This document shows positions 4,794 to 5,643 of a stretch of DNA of 5,643 bases, piece after piece. Source of the stretch: Acidobacteriota bacterium (GTDB lineage Bacteria > Acidobacteriota > Thermoanaerobaculia > Multivoradales > JAHZIX01); contig JAGQSE010000309.1 in NCBI GenBank assembly GCA_020439725.1, positions 1 to 5,643 of the forward strand, written 5' to 3'. Made by a program: the position numbers and the translations under genes. Under the pieces are notes generated by a model, which was not told where the DNA came from, did no database searches, and saw nothing but the letters and a program-made list of their open reading frames with translations. The stretch's first letter is position 1. Each line of letters starts with the position of its first letter.

Positions 4794-5643
4794 GGGCTCC
4801 TCCCTCGAGAGATCTCCAAGGCTACCAGCGAGATGGCTCCGCCGCGCCGCTGGAGTCGTCCTCACCGTTGCGGTCGTCTTGGGTCCGGGCAGCACCACCG
4901 AGGCTCTCGCCGAGCTCCAAGACGGGCCGCAACCGCCTACCGCCAACGGCTTCGGCGAGAGCCTCGACGTTCGCTGGGTGCTGGTCCCGGTCCTCGTCCG
5001 AAGCCCCAAGGGCTATGTCGAGGACCTCGAGAAGAAGGACTTCCGCCTCTTCGTCGACGGCAAGCGGGTACCCATCGCGAGCTTCGAAACGGGTACCGAT
5101 GCACCGGTGAGCGTGGTCTATCTTCAGGACCTGTCGGGCAGCATGGCCAACGGCGGCAAGCTCGAAACCAGCCGGCGGCTGTTCCATTCCTTCCTGGACC
5201 GTTCGAAGCCGTCCGACGAGTACACCGTCGCCACCTTCGGCAACGGCCAGATCGAGGTCCAGGTGCCTCGCACCTCGGACTTCTTCCTACTGCGCCGGAG
5301 CTCCCCCAAGTGGCAACCGCGGGGCACCACGGCGCTCCACGACGCGGTCGCCTGGCTTCCCGATCTGGGGACTCAGAGCCTCAACGCCAAGCGGGTGGCA
5401 ATCCTGGTCACCGACGGTGCCGACAATGCGAGCACGCTGAGCGGAGAGCAGGCCCGCGACCTGGTACGCCAGGCGGAGCTGCCGGTGTACGTCCTCGGCA
5501 TGGCCGCGGCGAGCGTGCCCGGCAAAGTGGCGGAGATCCACGAGCAGCAACGGCTCCTCGCGGTGCTGCGGCTCCTCGCCTTCCAGACCGGCGGACGCTA
5601 CGCCTCGGTGACCCCGGCCGACGACCTGAAGAGCCTGAGCCAG
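4792..5643 (+). CDS. Secreted VWA-domain protein (VWFA-related Acidobacterial type), C-terminus cut by window edge
   Basis: The 284 visible residues run open to the right edge. From ATG 4792 the N-terminus is a signal peptide: arginines at about 10-18, hydrophobic core AAGVVLTVAVVLG (19-31) and a possible cleavage after TEALA (36-40). Next, residues 58-105 (DVRWVLVPVLVRSPKGYVEDL, then EKKDFRLFVDGK) form the segment that typically precedes VWA in the Acidobacterial VWFA-related family. The VWA domain starts near 106. Its metal site is complete: Asp113, Ser115 and Ser117 (DLSGSM), Thr179/180 (GTTALHDAV) and Asp208 (VTDGADN). The protein is probably exported and may bind a protein partner through a divalent cation; the partner is unknown. 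The start has no clear ribosome site. An in-frame ATG at 4765 has GGAGAG 7 bases upstream and would add nine residues. Codons just after 4800 are less GC-biased than the rest. Confidence 0.85.
   Translation, partial: MGSSLERSPRLPARWLRRAAGVVLTVAVVLGPGSTTEALAELQDGPQPPTANGFGESLDVRWVLVPVLVRSPKGYVEDLEKKDFRLFVDGKRVPIASFETGTDAPVSVVYLQDLSGSMANGGKLETSRRLFHSFLDRSKPSDEYTVATFGNGQIEVQVPRTSDFFLLRRSSPKWQPRGTTALHDAVAWLPDLGTQSLNAKRVAILVTDGADNASTLSGEQARDLVRQAELPVYVLGMAAASVPGKVAEIHEQQRLLAVLRLLAFQTGGRYASVTPADDLKSLSQ
4797..4804 (-). promoter_or_regulatory. Ribosome binding site of the zinc-ribbon gene
   Basis: GGGAGGAG on the minus strand, with its GGAGG core 5 bases before the ATG at 4793. It decides the start of the small protein and lies inside the first codons of the opposite-strand VWA gene. 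Confidence 0.75.

Noticed and set aside
4833..4920. ATG at 4833 as an alternative start for the plus-strand VWA protein
   Set aside because: It is in a different frame from the VWA domain and gives no signal peptide; it would require a frameshift for which I see no evidence.
4794..5009. Upstream extension of the zinc-ribbon protein to 163 residues
   Set aside because: The added part is antisense to the conserved VWA gene, is low complexity, and a strong ribosome site supports the internal ATG at 4793.

Overview
The window is high-GC bacterial DNA with dense coding and G/C-rich third positions. The most specific taxonomic clue is the right-edge gene. Its layout is a secretory signal, a short beta-rich segment and then a VWA domain with an intact MIDAS, which matches the 'VWFA-related Acidobacterial domain' family. 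Together with an archaeal-type (type II) GAPDH and an ECF sigma factor coupled to a YfbK-type VWA protein, this suggests a high-GC Acidobacteriota member or relative. That placement is inference from protein character, not from a marker gene.

Layout: five genes lie on the minus strand, read right to left, and one lies on the plus strand at the right edge. From the right they are: (a) a partial secreted VWA protein on the plus strand from 4792 to the window end; (b) a 91-residue zinc-ribbon protein on the minus strand (4793-4518), whose start codon overlaps that of the VWA gene head to head; (c) a 332-base non-coding stretch (4186-4517) with small repeats and hairpins; (d) a 354-residue type II GAPDH-like dehydrogenase (4185-3121); (e) 7 bases later, an iron-sulfur RlmD/RumA-type 23S rRNA m5U methyltransferase (3113-1881); (f) a 145-base gap; (g) an ECF-type sigma factor (1735-1187); (h) a membrane-anchored YfbK-type VWA protein that overlaps the sigma gene by 4 bases and runs off the left edge.

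Functional groups: the sigma factor and VWA protein form a translationally coupled pair. The VWA protein has a short cytoplasmic N-terminus, one membrane helix, a long Pro/Ala-rich linker, and then the beginning of the YfbK N-terminal VWA-associated domain. It may sense or transmit an envelope signal to the sigma factor. GAPDH and the methyltransferase are probably co-transcribed but have no obvious shared pathway. The zinc-ribbon gene and the plus-strand VWA gene have no space between them, so each promoter must lie inside the other gene.

I saw no tRNA, rRNA, CRISPR array, insertion sequence or phage gene. Nothing here is clearly a new defence or mobile system. The points most worth a second look are the sigma/VWA pair, the overlapping divergent starts, and the bacterial type II GAPDH.
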